Shown: positions 35,138-45,789, counted from the first letter of the stretch. The stretch is 64,000 nucleotides of DNA from Aquiflexum balticum DSM 16537 (GCF_900176595.1 NZ_LT838813.1:2308001-2372000), one strand, 5' to 3'. Notes: generated by a model from the letters alone, not told the origin. Made by a program: numbers and translations.

Positions 35138-37060
35138 TTATTTTTTGTCCTCGGACACTTCTTCGTAATCTACATCGGAGACACCATCACCTGCTTCAGC
35201 TGATGATCCTGCATCTGCACTTGCTCCTGCATCAGGTCCTGGCTGTGCTCCTTGGGTAGAGTTGTACATTTCCTGAGAAGCACCTTCCCAAGCTTTATTC
35301 AAAGTTTCCATAGCCGCCTCAATTCCAGGCAGATCCTGAGACTGATGTGCTTTTTTCAGAGTTTCCAAAGCAGATGAAATATTTGCTTTATTGGAATCGG
35401 AAAGTTTGTCACCATATTCTTTAAGTTGCTTTTCAGTTTGGAAAACAAGACTGTCTGCTTGGTTCAACTTTTCGATCTTCTCTTTCTCGGCTTTATCAGA
35501 AACGGCATTAGCCTCAGCTTCTTTTTTCATTCTTTCGATATCGTCCTGAGACAAACCTGAAGAAGCTTCAATCTTGATTTTCTGCTCTTTACCGGTTCCC
35601 TTATCCTTTGCAGATACATTTAGGATACCATTCGCATCAATATCGAAAGTCACCTCTATCTGTGGAACTCCTCTCTGTGCAGGTGGAATATCGCTCAGTT
35701 GGAATCTTCCGATTGACCTGTTGTCCTTGGCCAAAGGTCTTTCTCCCTGTAATACATGGATATCAACCGCAGGCTGATTGTCCGCAGCAGTAGAGAAAAC
35801 TTCTGATTTCTTACTTGGAATAGTTGTATTAGACTCGATCAATTTGGTGAAAACACCGCCCATTGTTTCGATACCTAGAGATAGAGGCGTTACATCAAGT
35901 AACAACACATCTTTCACTTCTCCGGTCAAAACGCCACCTTGGATAGCTGCACCAATGGCCACAACCTCGTCAGGGTTAACACCTTTTGAAGGCTTCTTAC
36001 CGAAGAATTTTTCAACTTCTTCCTGGATTTTTGGAATTCTTGTAGATCCACCCACCAAGATTACCTCATCGATGTCTGATGGAGACAATCCGGCGTCCTT
36101 TAGTGCCTTTATACAGGGATCCATGGATCTTTTTATCAAATCTTCTGACAATTGTTCAAACTTAGCTCTGCTCAAGGTTCTCACAAGGTGTTTCGGACCT
36201 GTTTGTGTTGCTGTGATATAAGGAAGGTTGATCTCAGTAGAACTGGAACTTGACAATTCAATTTTAGCTTTTTCAGCGGCTTCTTTCAATCGCTGAAGAG
36301 CCATTGGGTCTTGCCTTAGATCGATTTGTTCTTCGGATTTAAATTCATCTGCAAGCCAATTGATTATTTTCTGATCAAAGTCATCACCGCCTAAGTGAAC
36401 ATCACCATTGGTGGATTTTACCTCAAATACTCCATCGCCCAATTCAAGCACAGAAACGTCAAATGTACCACCACCGAGGTCATACACTGCGATTTTCATG
36501 TCTTTATTTTTCTTGTCCATACCATAAGCCAAGGCAGCTGCAGTAGGCTCGTTGATGATTCTTTTCACTTCCAAACCTGCAATCTGTCCGGCCTCTTTGG
36601 TGGCCTGACGCTCAGCATCATTGAAGTAGGCAGGTACTGTGATCACAGCTTCGGTTACCGTTTGACCCAAGAAATCTTCGGCTGTGCTCTTCATTTTCTG
36701 AAGAATCATAGCGGAAAGCTCCTGTGGGGTATAGGCCCTGTCACCGATTTTGATGGTCACTGTATCGTTGGGACCTTGTTCGACTTTGTAAGAGGCATGT
36801 TTTTTTTCTGAAGAAACTTCAGAGAATTTTTTACCCATGAATCTTTTGACTGAAGAAACAGTATTTGCAGGATTGGTGATAGCCTGACGCTTCGCAGGGT
36901 CACCTACTTTCCTTTCACCGTTACCATTGTCCAAAAACGCTACAATGGAAGGAGTGGTTCTTCTTCCTTCGCTGTTTTGGATGACTACTGGTTCACTGCC
37001 TTCCATTACGGCAACGCATGAGTTGGTAGTACCTAAGTCTATACCTATGATTTTTCCCAT
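35138..37060 (-). CDS. dnaK: molecular chaperone DnaK (Hsp70)
   Basis: The 640-residue Hsp70 has all landmarks: [62 protein letters not shown] and [11 protein letters not shown] in the ATPase, then the substrate domain and a Gly/Ala/Asp-rich tail ending EEVSEDKK. It folds and protects proteins with DnaJ and GrpE, whose genes are not here. A sigma-54-like sequence lies ~50-70 bases upstream. Confidence 0.98.
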   Translation of the reverse strand: MGKIIGIDLGTTNSCVAVMEGSEPVVIQNSEGRRTTPSIVAFLDNGNGERKVGDPAKRQAITNPANTVSSVKRFMGKKFSEVSSEKKHASYKVEQGPNDTVTIKIGDRAYTPQELSAMILQKMKSTAEDFLGQTVTEAVITVPAYFNDAERQATKEAGQIAGLEVKRIINEPTAAALAYGMDKKNKDMKIAVYDLGGGTFDVSVLELGDGVFEVKSTNGDVHLGGDDFDQKIINWLADEFKSEEQIDLRQDPMALQRLKEAAEKAKIELSSSSSTEINLPYITATQTGPKHLVRTLSRAKFEQLSEDLIKRSMDPCIKALKDAGLSPSDIDEVILVGGSTRIPKIQEEVEKFFGKKPSKGVNPDEVVAIGAAIQGGVLTGEVKDVLLLDVTPLSLGIETMGGVFTKLIESNTTIPSKKSEVFSTAADNQPAVDIHVLQGERPLAKDNRSIGRFQLSDIPPAQRGVPQIEVTFDIDANGILNVSAKDKGTGKEQKIKIEASSGLSQDDIERMKKEAEANAVSDKAEKEKIEKLNQADSLVFQTEKQLKEYGDKLSDSNKANISSALETLKKAHQSQDLPGIEAAMETLNKAWEGASQEMYNSTQGAQPGPDAGASADAGSSAEAGDGVSDVDYEEVSEDKK

Positions 37061-37110
37061 GATTATATATTTTCGTTTATTGGTTACAAATTTTGAATTA
37101 CAATCTCCAT

Positions 37111-37130
37111 ATTGACAAGGGTTGTGCCAA
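37111..37130 (-). promoter_or_regulatory. sigma-54-like element upstream of dnaK
   Basis: The minus strand reads TTGGCACAACCCTTGTCAAT about 50-70 bases before the dnaK ATG. It fits the RpoN consensus TGGCAC-N5-TTGCA except for T instead of C in the -12 GC. Could also be chance or a different conserved promoter element. Confidence 0.35.
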
Positions 37131-37289
37131 CGTGATATCGATCATTTTCTGTGTCAGTCTGACAGATTTTATGACAGGAGGTAGATGAAATCCCCACTAA
37201 ATTGTCGGGTTTAGTGATGTATTGTCAGTTCAATCCCTATTCCACCATTCAGGTGCATCGTTAGTCCATTTTGAAGAACTAGTTAGATC

Positions 37290-38366
37290 TCAATCAAAAA
37301 CCCACCACTCAGGGTTAAGTTCATTCCATTTCCTGTTCCCGGCTCTTTCTGCACAATTCATACAACCTCGGGGATAGGAATCCAAAGGTTTTTGAGGATT
37401 GTACAAACAGGGTTCAGCCATATTAAAAGGTACATCAGCCCTAGTAGTATAAATTCTGGTTATTTTTGATTTAGCTACTTCAAAATATCCAAGGACTAGT
37501 TCATCTTGGGCTTCTACATTGCTGATATTTCCAAATATAGTGGCAGGTGGTATATCAAAAAGAGATCCTTGGTTGTTGATCATAATTTTGATTTTTTCCC
37601 AATATTGATAAGCCTTCCTATTGATGCTCAATTGTCTGACGCTGAAAAAAAATGGAAAAAAGAATGAATTATCAACCGATCTCCGCCACATTACTTGGAT
37701 TGCTTGGCGTGTGCTTGACTGGGACCCATCAAAAAGTTTCAAATTATTGGGTTCCATAAAATCATAAATAAAGCAATTGGGAGGTGGTGGCGGACACCAT
37801 CCGGCACAAGGGATAATAGTTCTTTGCCACAAATGTGTTTCCTCGGCCATCCACCTTAGGAAAACAGGGTCCTCTACAGAAGAAAGATTTGAGGTAGTGG
37901 ACAGGGTAAATAACTGTTCCGAAACTTCATTTTTAAATGGTTCATAAGTAAATGTAAAACTTAGGCTGTCTTCAGCAATTACAGAAGGGACTTTTTCGAA
38001 GGAAGATCTATAAATTTTGTTGTCAACTAAAACTTCCAAAGCATAACTAATATTCTCAATTGCTTTGATATTTTGTAATTCATAATTCCCGTTTCCCGCA
38101 TTTAAGTAAACATGCCTTTCACCATCTTCAGTCAAAATTGCTACTTGGGCATTGATTACACCCCTAGGTTGGAACCCAAAAGATTCTGTCCTGCTTACAT
38201 TTACTACATGTATTTCATCAAGATCTGTAAATAGGCCATAAATGACTAACTGTCCTTCTTCAGTCTCTCCTAAAAAATCAAGCCTATCTATACAGGAAGT
38301 GACCAAATTCAATAACAGCAAAAATGGAAGACAATAACCTAACATTACTTTAATAGAATTTCTCAT
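37290..38366 (-). CDS. DUF4249 outer-membrane lipoprotein
   Basis: A 358-residue lipoprotein (LLNLVTSC, Cys25) of the DUF4249 family: EEGQLVIYGLFTDLDEIHVVNVSRT followed by beta strands, and a Cys-rich C-terminal part (RGCMNCAE). Such proteins are regularly encoded with a TonB-dependent receptor and behave like a SusD-type lid or partner at the outer surface; the ligand is unknown. Its start overlaps the stop of the receptor gene by four bases (ATGA), which implies translational coupling. Confidence 0.87.
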   Translation of the reverse strand: MRNSIKVMLGYCLPFLLLLNLVTSCIDRLDFLGETEEGQLVIYGLFTDLDEIHVVNVSRTESFGFQPRGVINAQVAILTEDGERHVYLNAGNGNYELQNIKAIENISYALEVLVDNKIYRSSFEKVPSVIAEDSLSFTFTYEPFKNEVSEQLFTLSTTSNLSSVEDPVFLRWMAEETHLWQRTIIPCAGWCPPPPPNCFIYDFMEPNNLKLFDGSQSSTRQAIQVMWRRSVDNSFFFPFFFSVRQLSINRKAYQYWEKIKIMINNQGSLFDIPPATIFGNISNVEAQDELVLGYFEVAKSKITRIYTTRADVPFNMAEPCLYNPQKPLDSYPRGCMNCAERAGNRKWNELNPEWWVFD

Positions 38367-40804
38367 TTGGAAAAGGTTACGGTGTAGGTAATGGATGGAA
38401 ATACGGATCCCAAAATTGAAATTTGAAAAGGGACTAACCTTTGGTTTGTTCCTTCTCTTTGAAAGAATACGGAATAAGCATTCCTTCGACCGGTCAAATT
38501 ATAAATACTGAAATTTATTTTGTCGTTCCATTTTCTGACAAAGCCATTCGTCAGATAGGAAATATCAATTCGGAAGTAGTTCGGAATGCGGAACTGATTA
38601 CGCTCTCCAAAATTAGGTACAAATATGCCTCCTAAAGCATAATTCGAATTGAGGCCTGTAACCGGTCTACCAGTACTGAAATTTACATTTGTGTTGAAAG
38701 TTCTGGATTTTCCTATATGGAAATTGGTAACCAATGAAATAATGTGCGGTTTGTCAAAATTTGTAGGGAACCAATCTCCACGGTTTATCTGGATTTCACT
38801 GAATTCTGAGGTCGTCCTGATTAATGACCTGCTATAAGTATACGCTAGCCAACCTGTAATGCCACCCGTATTTTTCTGAACCATAAATTCGGCTCCATAT
38901 GCTATCCCTTCACCTTGAATCAATTCTGTTTCCAAATGTTGATTTAGGAATAAATCAGCAAAATCCCTGTATTCCAATTGGTTGGCAGTATTCCTGTAAA
39001 ATCCATCTATGGAAGTGGACCATTCTTTTTCTTTGAAATTTCTGAAATAGCCTAGAGAAAAGTTATGGGATCGCTGAGGAAGGATGTAGGTGGTACTCAG
39101 TTGCCATAGATCGATGGGAGAAGGACCGGTAGCATTTGAAATCGTCTGCAGGTATTGGTTCATTACTGAATATCCCCCCTTAATGGTATGGACTTCATCA
39201 AAAGTCCATCTGAATGAAACACGCGGTTCAAATCCATTGTAGCTTACAATTTTACCACTGTCTACAAAATCCACATCCTTGATGGTAAGTCTTGAAATGG
39301 GAAGCCCTTCTTCATATCTAAAAACTGAATCGGGGCCAAATTGATAATAATTGGAAAATCTGAGTCCGGCTGATATTGAAATCTGTTCAGACGGGTTCCA
39401 ATCGGCTGAGATAAAGGGCGCAAATTCCAACCCCCTTTGTTTAGGAACCTCCTCTGGAATGATTCCTGATTCCGAATTATTTGGGCTCAATCTTTCGGGT
39501 TTCATTTGGTAGTGCACAGCTTCTGCACCAAATGTCAAATCTATTTTTTTCAAAGTCCAAAGTCCCGAGATTTTGCCCTGAAAATAATCTAGTCCGTTTT
39601 CTATTCTTGAAGGGTCTGTCCCTGAAGGTTCAAAAAAACCATTGTTAAATGTGCCGTAAGCAGCCATTCCAACCAATGATAAATTGTCATTCAAAAGGTT
39701 TCTGCTGGTTAGGGAGGTTACTAAATTATTCCATTCAAATCCATATTGATCAGAAAACCTGAAGTAATCGCCTGTATTCAAAAGATTAAACTCAAGACTG
39801 TTTTTATCAGAAAACTTATGGTCCAAACCAAAGTAGATATCGTGAAACCGGATTTGACTATTTTGCACATCGATTTCATCTACCCTGTTCAAGATCCAAT
39901 TGGCATTTGAATTCCGTACAGCAGCTATCAATCCTGTTTTTCCAGGCTTTATTGGTCCTTCTACCATCAATTTGCTGACGGCAGTGCCCAAAGATCCTGA
40001 GTATAACCATTTCTCTTTGTTCCCTTTTCTCATCTCAATGTTCAAAGCTGAGGAACTCCTTCCTCCAAAATAACTTGGAACAGCCCCTTTGTACAAACTG
40101 AAACTCTGTAGCGCATCACCATTGAATGAAGACAAAAAACCCAATGCATGACTGTTGCTCAATACGATGGTTTCATTCATCAATATAAGGTTCTGATCTG
40201 CCTGACCGCCCCTGATATTCAATCCTGAAGATCCTTCACCTACAGACGTCACACCGGGCATGGATTGGAGCACATTGAATACATCCGGTTCTCCCATAAG
40301 GGCGGGTACCATTTTGATTTCATCAATGTTCATTTTGGTAACCCCTGTGATCGGGCTTTTAATGACTCTTTCCTTTTCTTCAGACCGCAGAGTAAACATT
40401 TCCAATTCAAATTGAAGGCCACCTAGCTGCGAATTCAAAACCCCGTCTCCATATAAATCTACCTGATAAAAGGTTGCTTTTTTTCCAAATTGTCTGAAAA
40501 CAATACGATGTCGGCCTGAATCCAATAAAATAAAATACTGACCGTTTTTGTCTGAATTGATCCCGGTGAATAATCCATTGACATGAATGGCAACGCCAGG
40601 TAATAATTCTAAGTTGTTTTCATCCCTTATTTCTCCGGTGAGGATGTACTTGGCTTTTTTGTTTTCAGGTGCTGCTTTGAAAATCAATTCTGTAAATTCG
40701 CTTTGGGCCTGAATTTCAAAAAGGGGGATAAAAAAAAGCAAACAGAAAATCACTCCTGAAACAGGGCGTTTTAATTTTATTTGCTTGGAATAGGGAAAAC
40801 TCAT
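38363..40804 (-). CDS. TonB-dependent receptor with CarboxypepD_reg-like domain
   Basis: The 813-residue outer-membrane receptor has a signal peptide, a CarboxypepD_reg-like N-terminal domain (ILTGEIRDENNLELLPGVAI), a plug domain (VFNVLQSMPGVTSVGEGSSG, LNIRGGQADQNLILMNE) and a beta-barrel ending SITYTVTFSK. It imports a ligand with energy from TonB-ExbBD. Of the paired DUF4249 type rather than the SusC type; no glycan enzyme adjoins, so the ligand may not be a sugar. Monocistronic start with ~300 bp of divergent spacer to the DUF5686 gene. Confidence 0.92.
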   Translation of the reverse strand: MSFPYSKQIKLKRPVSGVIFCLLFFIPLFEIQAQSEFTELIFKAAPENKKAKYILTGEIRDENNLELLPGVAIHVNGLFTGINSDKNGQYFILLDSGRHRIVFRQFGKKATFYQVDLYGDGVLNSQLGGLQFELEMFTLRSEEKERVIKSPITGVTKMNIDEIKMVPALMGEPDVFNVLQSMPGVTSVGEGSSGLNIRGGQADQNLILMNETIVLSNSHALGFLSSFNGDALQSFSLYKGAVPSYFGGRSSSALNIEMRKGNKEKWLYSGSLGTAVSKLMVEGPIKPGKTGLIAAVRNSNANWILNRVDEIDVQNSQIRFHDIYFGLDHKFSDKNSLEFNLLNTGDYFRFSDQYGFEWNNLVTSLTSRNLLNDNLSLVGMAAYGTFNNGFFEPSGTDPSRIENGLDYFQGKISGLWTLKKIDLTFGAEAVHYQMKPERLSPNNSESGIIPEEVPKQRGLEFAPFISADWNPSEQISISAGLRFSNYYQFGPDSVFRYEEGLPISRLTIKDVDFVDSGKIVSYNGFEPRVSFRWTFDEVHTIKGGYSVMNQYLQTISNATGPSPIDLWQLSTTYILPQRSHNFSLGYFRNFKEKEWSTSIDGFYRNTANQLEYRDFADLFLNQHLETELIQGEGIAYGAEFMVQKNTGGITGWLAYTYSRSLIRTTSEFSEIQINRGDWFPTNFDKPHIISLVTNFHIGKSRTFNTNVNFSTGRPVTGLNSNYALGGIFVPNFGERNQFRIPNYFRIDISYLTNGFVRKWNDKINFSIYNLTGRRNAYSVFFQREGTNQRLVPFQISILGSVFPSITYTVTFSK

Positions 40805-41104
40805 TTACAAAATTTAACTATAATTTCCGTAATAACAATTCCCCTACAATTTACATGATAAGTATATCTATCAAAACGATTTGATGTTTATGCTTTTTTG
40901 TAAGCAAGGTTAGTTATTCTGGAAAGATATTTCAGGTTAAGGTTTAAGATTGTTCAATGAAAAAATATCCCTGTCCTTATCCTTTTTTGACAGTTCCATC
41001 CTGTGTTTTCTGCGCTGAAGGTTAAAAATTGTCAAAAACCAGATTCTATCAACTTCGTTAAAGCATAAAGCAGTATTTTTCGTTTTCAAAATGATTTGCC
41101 TACC
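40805..41104. other. 300-bp divergent spacer
   Basis: Lies between the divergent receptor and DUF5686 genes, so it should carry both promoters. It is AT-rich; I see no convincing operator, RNA or gene in it. Confidence 0.45.
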
Positions 41105-43756
41105 ATGTTCAGGAACCATAAGCAGCTTCAGTTTTTCTTAGTATTTATTTTGGTATTTCTTTCTCTCGAGATTTTTGGGCAGGGGATAAAAGGGAAAGTA
41201 ACCACGTCTGATGGGGAACCCTTACCATTTGCTTCCATCTATGTCAGGAATTTGGGTGACGGGGTGCCTACCAACCAAAACGGGGAGTATGAATTCCGTC
41301 TCAAGCCGGGCTTTTATGATGTCGTCGCGCAATACCTAGGATATGCATCAGTGCTCAAGACTGTTGAAGTGGTGGATAATTGGATTGATCTGGATTTTGA
41401 AATGAAGGAACAGGTTTATGCTTTGCAGGAAGTAGAAGTAAAGACCGGGCAGGAAGATCCTGCTCTGACCATCATGAGAAAAGCCATTTCAAAAGCAAAA
41501 TACCACAGGCTTCAGGTCCAGGAATATACCATGATGGTGTACCTTAAAGGTACAGGGGAGTTGACTGACGCACCATTTTTTATGAAAAAAGAACTGGAAA
41601 AAGAAGGAGTGAAACTTAATGAAGCTTACACCTCTGAGTCTGTTTCCCAAATTTCATTCAAACAGCCCAACTCTGTGGAAGAAAAAGTCATCAGTATCCG
41701 GACCAATGGCGACAATAATCAGACTTCACCTGCGCCATATATAGCCACGAGTTTTTACAATGACAAAATCAATGAAGCAGTTTCACCATTGTCTCCCTCT
41801 GCATTTGCCTATTATAGGTTTAAGTATGAAGGTTCTTATGTGGAAAATGATGTGATGATCAACCGGATCAAAGTTACACCAAGATCGAAGGGTGAAAGGG
41901 TTTTCGAAGGGTATATTTATATCATTGAAGATCTATGGGCCATTCATAGCTTAGATCTAAAAACATCACTTCTGGGCTTTCAGATTGGAGTAAAACAATT
42001 GTACCAGCCTGTCGCAGAGAATGTCTGGATGCCCTCTACCCACACCTACACTTTCGGCGGCAAGTTTTTTGGGTTTGCAGGAGAGTTTAGATACCTGGCA
42101 TCCACCCGGGATTATCAGATCACCCTCAATCCTGACCTGATTGTCGAAACCAAAATCATCGATGAGAAAATAGATGAAGTCCCCGAAGATGTGACAACCT
42201 TCAATAAAAACCTTTCCAGTCTGGAACAAATGAGTCAGGCGGATAAAATGACCAGAAAGGATTTCAGGAAATTGGTCAATGAATATGAAAAGGAAGCTAA
42301 AAAGGAAAGGGAACAGGTAGAAATCATCTCTGAAAGGATGTATACAGTAGATTCAATGGCCAAGAAAAGGGACTTAAGCTATTGGGATAGTATCAGACCA
42401 GTAAAATTGACAGAGGCAGAAATCAAAGGCTATGAAAGAGATGATAGCCTGGCAGTCATTGAAGCAGCAAAGGTAAGTGAAGTAGATAGCGTTGCCAAGA
42501 AGGCGAGAAGAGGTTTTAAACCTTTGGAGATTGTAACAGGTGGTTCCTATTCCTTTGGAAAAGGAAGGTCAGCAGGTTTTGATCCCAATCTGACCAAGCT
42601 GTCCTATAATACTGTGGAAGGTTTTAAATTCGGCGTATCCGGATTTTACAGAATCGAGAAAAGTACCAAAATGGCTGATTCGGTCACCATGCATAGGCGA
42701 GTCTGGACAATCCGTCCCGAATTCCGGTATGGCTTTTCCAGTCAACAACCCTATGGGACTCTGGATATCAGGAGATCTGTGAACAAAGGCCGACCCGGTT
42801 ACACCCTAGGGCTTTCCGGAGGAAAATATATTTTCCAGTTCAACGGGGACAATCCGATTCAGGAACAGGTCAATATGCTATATTCTCTTTTATTCAGACA
42901 GAATTTCATGAAGCTCTATGAACAGCAGTTTTTAAAAGCTTTTTATAGCCATAGAATAAATGATGCATTTACCTATAGAACAAATGTGAATTATGCTTAT
43001 CGCCAAGAATTGGAAAATAACTCTGATGTCAGCCTTTGGAACAGACCCGAAAGAGAGTTTACCCCAAACAGACCCGAAAACATTGAAGCAGATCCCATGG
43101 CTTTTGAAAATCACCATGCGCTGATATGGACCAACAACGTAGAATGGAGGCCTGGATTGAAGTATAGTATCAGAAATGGTCGAAAAAATCCGATTTATGA
43201 ATCCGCACCCTTGGTCAATTTCCGCTATTCAAAAGCCTTTCCGGGTATGTTCAACAATGCGATGGCTTCTAAATTTGATTTGGTAGAGGCAAGCGTCGAG
43301 CATTTTTTCAATTTTGGTGTCAGCGGCAAATTGGACTTCAACCTTACAGCGGGTGCGTTCCTGAACAATGACCGGGTATATTTTATGGACTTCAAACATT
43401 TTGGCGGTAACAGGACCATATTTGCCAATTTGGGTGTGGCTTCAAATTATCGGTTTTTGGATTATTACCAATACAGCACCCAGACCCAATATGTCAGTGC
43501 CATTGTCCATTATCAGTTCAGAAAATTTTTGTTGACCCAGTTGCCTATGCTTCGGTTTTCCGGGGTCAGGGAGAATATTTTCTTCAACTACCTCAAAACA
43601 GAAAATTCACCGCACTATTGGGAAGTGGGATATTCTTTGGATAACCTGTTCAGGATATTTAGGGTCGAAATGGGTGCAGGCTTCGAGGGAGGCACTTTTC
43701 AGCGGGCAGGTATGAGGTTTGGCATTGCCAGCTTTATAAATATTAATTTTGATTGA
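41105..43756 (+). CDS. DUF5686 outer-membrane protein with CarboxypepD_reg-like domain
   Basis: From the ATG at 41105 the product has 883 residues (a TTG at 41096 would add three). A signal peptide is followed by a carboxypeptidase-like regulatory domain (IKGKVTTSDGEPLPFASIYV, GEYEFRLKPGFYDVVAQYLGY), an alpha/beta middle with VKTGQEDPALTIMRKAISKAKYH, a Lys/Glu-rich coiled region near 385-440, and a C-terminal beta-barrel. This is the DUF5686 architecture of Bacteroidota. Function unknown; predicted outer membrane. Confidence 0.9.
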   Translation: MFRNHKQLQFFLVFILVFLSLEIFGQGIKGKVTTSDGEPLPFASIYVRNLGDGVPTNQNGEYEFRLKPGFYDVVAQYLGYASVLKTVEVVDNWIDLDFEMKEQVYALQEVEVKTGQEDPALTIMRKAISKAKYHRLQVQEYTMMVYLKGTGELTDAPFFMKKELEKEGVKLNEAYTSESVSQISFKQPNSVEEKVISIRTNGDNNQTSPAPYIATSFYNDKINEAVSPLSPSAFAYYRFKYEGSYVENDVMINRIKVTPRSKGERVFEGYIYIIEDLWAIHSLDLKTSLLGFQIGVKQLYQPVAENVWMPSTHTYTFGGKFFGFAGEFRYLASTRDYQITLNPDLIVETKIIDEKIDEVPEDVTTFNKNLSSLEQMSQADKMTRKDFRKLVNEYEKEAKKEREQVEIISERMYTVDSMAKKRDLSYWDSIRPVKLTEAEIKGYERDDSLAVIEAAKVSEVDSVAKKARRGFKPLEIVTGGSYSFGKGRSAGFDPNLTKLSYNTVEGFKFGVSGFYRIEKSTKMADSVTMHRRVWTIRPEFRYGFSSQQPYGTLDIRRSVNKGRPGYTLGLSGGKYIFQFNGDNPIQEQVNMLYSLLFRQNFMKLYEQQFLKAFYSHRINDAFTYRTNVNYAYRQELENNSDVSLWNRPEREFTPNRPENIEADPMAFENHHALIWTNNVEWRPGLKYSIRNGRKNPIYESAPLVNFRYSKAFPGMFNNAMASKFDLVEASVEHFFNFGVSGKLDFNLTAGAFLNNDRVYFMDFKHFGGNRTIFANLGVASNYRFLDYYQYSTQTQYVSAIVHYQFRKFLLTQLPMLRFSGVRENIFFNYLKTENSPHYWEVGYSLDNLFRIFRVEMGAGFEGGTFQRAGMRFGIASFININFD

Positions 43757-43903
43757 GGGGGGTAGGGTATTGAATGTTTTCAGCGAGGTCTGAAGTCCGT
43801 CTTAATGTCATTCCACTTCCTTTATCAATCAAAAAAGCCAGTTTTCTGTGGCTTAAGAATTGTGTAATCTTAAACCAATGACACCTATCTTCCAACTAAG
43901 ATT

Positions 43904-43957
43904 ACTGCCTACTGACCACTGAGACTGCATACTGAAAACTGCCCACTGTTTCACTGG
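43904..43957 (+). repeat. 7-nt-period ACTGnnn array, locus G
   Basis: ACTG lies at 43904, 43911, 43918, 43924, 43931, 43938, 43945 and 43953. Seven-base spacing throughout except for one 6 and one 8. Core differs from the AGA arrays but period and position (between genes) agree. Confidence 0.8.
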
Positions 43958-44073
43958 ACAAACTTCCCAACTTCAAGATTTTGAAAATCCCACAATCCCT
44001 TCTATATTAGCTGCCAGTAAGGTTTAATATTGCAAAAGATTTAACAGTCGATGGCTGTTTCATCTTTCCTTGG

Positions 44074-44096
44074 GGCTTCTTAGAAGCCTTTTTTGA
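44074..44096 (+). terminator. terminator-like hairpin upstream of gldA
   Basis: GGCTTC-TTA-GAAGCC followed by six T residues, about 65 bases before the gldA start. It may end an unseen transcript or act as an attenuator of the gld operon. Confidence 0.6.
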
Positions 44097-44158
44097 TTTT
44101 TATGCTTTTTTTAGCCAAACCATTCCTTAATTTTGCCACCCAAATTCCTACTTTCGAA

Positions 44159-45067
44159 ATGTCCCTTCAAATCAATTCACTTACAAAAACCTACGGTCAG
44201 CAGAAAGCGCTGGATATGGTTTCTTTTGTGGCTGGGAAGGGGGAAGTCCTTGGTTTTTTGGGACCAAATGGAGCAGGGAAATCCACTACGATGAAGATTG
44301 CCACAGGATTTATTTTACCTGATTCCGGCGATGTGCTTGTCAACGGGATTTCCGTTCAGGAGAATCCAAAAGCGGTCAGCAAAATGATCGGATACCTACC
44401 CGAACATAATCCGCTTTATCTGGATATGTATATCAGGGAGTTTTTGGGTTTTATCGGAGGACTTTATGGAATGAAGGGTAATGTATTGAAATCCAGAATA
44501 GAAGAACTAATTTCCCTTTGTGGCCTTGAACTTGAAGCCAATAAAAAGATCCAACAACTCTCAAAAGGATACCGGCAAAGAGTGGGATTGGCCAAAGCGT
44601 TGATCCATGACCCTGAAGTGATCATTTTGGACGAACCTACCACAGGACTGGATCCTAACCAATTGGTAGAAATCAGAAAACTGATAAAAAATATCTCTGT
44701 CAACAAAACGTTGATATTGAGTACCCATATCATGCAAGAGGTGGAGGCGATCTGTGATAAGGTAGTTATTATCAATCGGGGGAAAATAGTTGCCTCAGAT
44801 TTATTGCAAAACCTCAAGTCAGATGGGGGCAAGAAAATCCTGTTGGTAGAGACGGAAGAGCTTTTGGACTTGGAATGGTTTGCACATTTGGGAGAGATTT
44901 CTTTTATACAAAACAAAAAGAATGCGATCAGTTTAACTGTAAAAGATGCCGTCTCTGCCAGAAAAGAACTGCTTCAAATCATTCAACAAAGGTCTCTGAC
45001 TTTGGTCAGTATCCAACAGCAGGAAAAAAATCTGGAATCAATTTTTCATCAAATCACCCAAAATTGA
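44159..45067 (+). CDS. gldA: gliding-motility ABC transporter ATP-binding subunit GldA
   Basis: From the ATG at 44159 the protein has 302 residues; the longer frame from 44093 adds a poorly conserved segment. Walker A is GPNGAGKST (35-43), the signature is LSKGYRQRVGLAKAL, Walker B is VIILDEP, and the switch His is in LSTHIMQEVE. GldA powers the GldAFG transporter needed for gliding motility in flavobacteria; its cargo is unknown and homologues occur in non-gliders. The stop overlaps the gldF start (TGATG), so the genes are coupled. Confidence 0.93.
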   Translation: MSLQINSLTKTYGQQKALDMVSFVAGKGEVLGFLGPNGAGKSTTMKIATGFILPDSGDVLVNGISVQENPKAVSKMIGYLPEHNPLYLDMYIREFLGFIGGLYGMKGNVLKSRIEELISLCGLELEANKKIQQLSKGYRQRVGLAKALIHDPEVIILDEPTTGLDPNQLVEIRKLIKNISVNKTLILSTHIMQEVEAICDKVVIINRGKIVASDLLQNLKSDGGKKILLVETEELLDLEWFAHLGEISFIQNKKNAISLTVKDAVSARKELLQIIQQRSLTLVSIQQQEKNLESIFHQITQN

Positions 45068-45789
45068 TGCGCGCACTCTATTGGAAAGAAGTAAATGCTT
45101 TCTTCAGCAATGTCAGCGGATACCTGATCTTGGGCGTATTTCTTGTTTCTCTTGGTCTGATAGTTTGGGTGTTTCCGGATACTGCAGTCTTGGAATATGG
45201 TTTTGCAGATTTGGAACCGCTTTTTGTGTACACGCCATTTGTCTTCACTTTTCTGATCCCTGCCATCACCATGAAGATGATAGCGGAGGAAAAGAAAACC
45301 GGTACTTGGGAATTGTTGATGACCTCACCTTTGGGAATCCAAAAGATTATCTTGGCCAAGTACTTTGCCTCAGTAACTTTGATCTTTGTGGCATTGATCC
45401 CGACTTTGGTTTATTACTATTCTATGGTGCAATTGGGCGACCCTGTTGGCAATATTGACCATGCGGGCTTTTTTGGTTCCTGGATAGGTCTGTTATTTAT
45501 TGGGGCTGTTTTTGCTTCCATTGGTATTTTCAGCAGCGCATTGACCTCCCATCAGATAGTCGCATTTATATGGGGGATTTTCATTTCATTTTTATTGTAT
45601 TTTGGCCTGACAGCTTTGGTTGCTTTGCAGGTAATGAGCCCATTTGCTTTGTTTTTGGAGGAAATGAGTTTGAGTTACCATTATCAAAGCCTGAGTAGGG
45701 GAGTGGTAGAAGCCCGAAATGTGGCTTATTTTCTTACTGTGATTATCCTGATGTTAGGCTTTACCGGAATTTTGATCAGAAGGAAATGA
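45067..45789 (+). CDS. gldF: gliding-motility ABC transporter permease GldF
   Basis: The 240-residue product starts MRALYWKEVNAFFSNVSGYL at 45067; the upstream part of the open frame is out-of-frame gldA sequence. Six hydrophobic segments and EEKKTGTWELLMTSPLG are typical of ABC-2 type permeases of the GldF kind. Inner membrane, partner of GldA and GldG. Its end overlaps gldG by four bases (ATGA). Confidence 0.93.
   Translation: MRALYWKEVNAFFSNVSGYLILGVFLVSLGLIVWVFPDTAVLEYGFADLEPLFVYTPFVFTFLIPAITMKMIAEEKKTGTWELLMTSPLGIQKIILAKYFASVTLIFVALIPTLVYYYSMVQLGDPVGNIDHAGFFGSWIGLLFIGAVFASIGIFSSALTSHQIVAFIWGIFISFLLYFGLTALVALQVMSPFALFLEEMSLSYHYQSLSRGVVEARNVAYFLTVIILMLGFTGILIRRK

Larger units (their letters stand above)
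43757..44158. other. 402-bp intergenic region before gldA
   Basis: Contains a weak hairpin (AAGCCA/TGGCTT near 43835-43854), the ACTGnnn array at 43904-43957 and a terminator-like hairpin at 44074-44096. No gene is seen. Confidence 0.5.

Noticed and set aside
36395-36811. 138-residue plus-strand open frame within dnaK
   Set aside because: Antisense shadow of the Hsp70 ATPase domain.
40937-41119. 60-residue minus-strand open frame between the receptor and DUF5686 genes
   Set aside because: Overlaps the DUF5686 start and has no family features.
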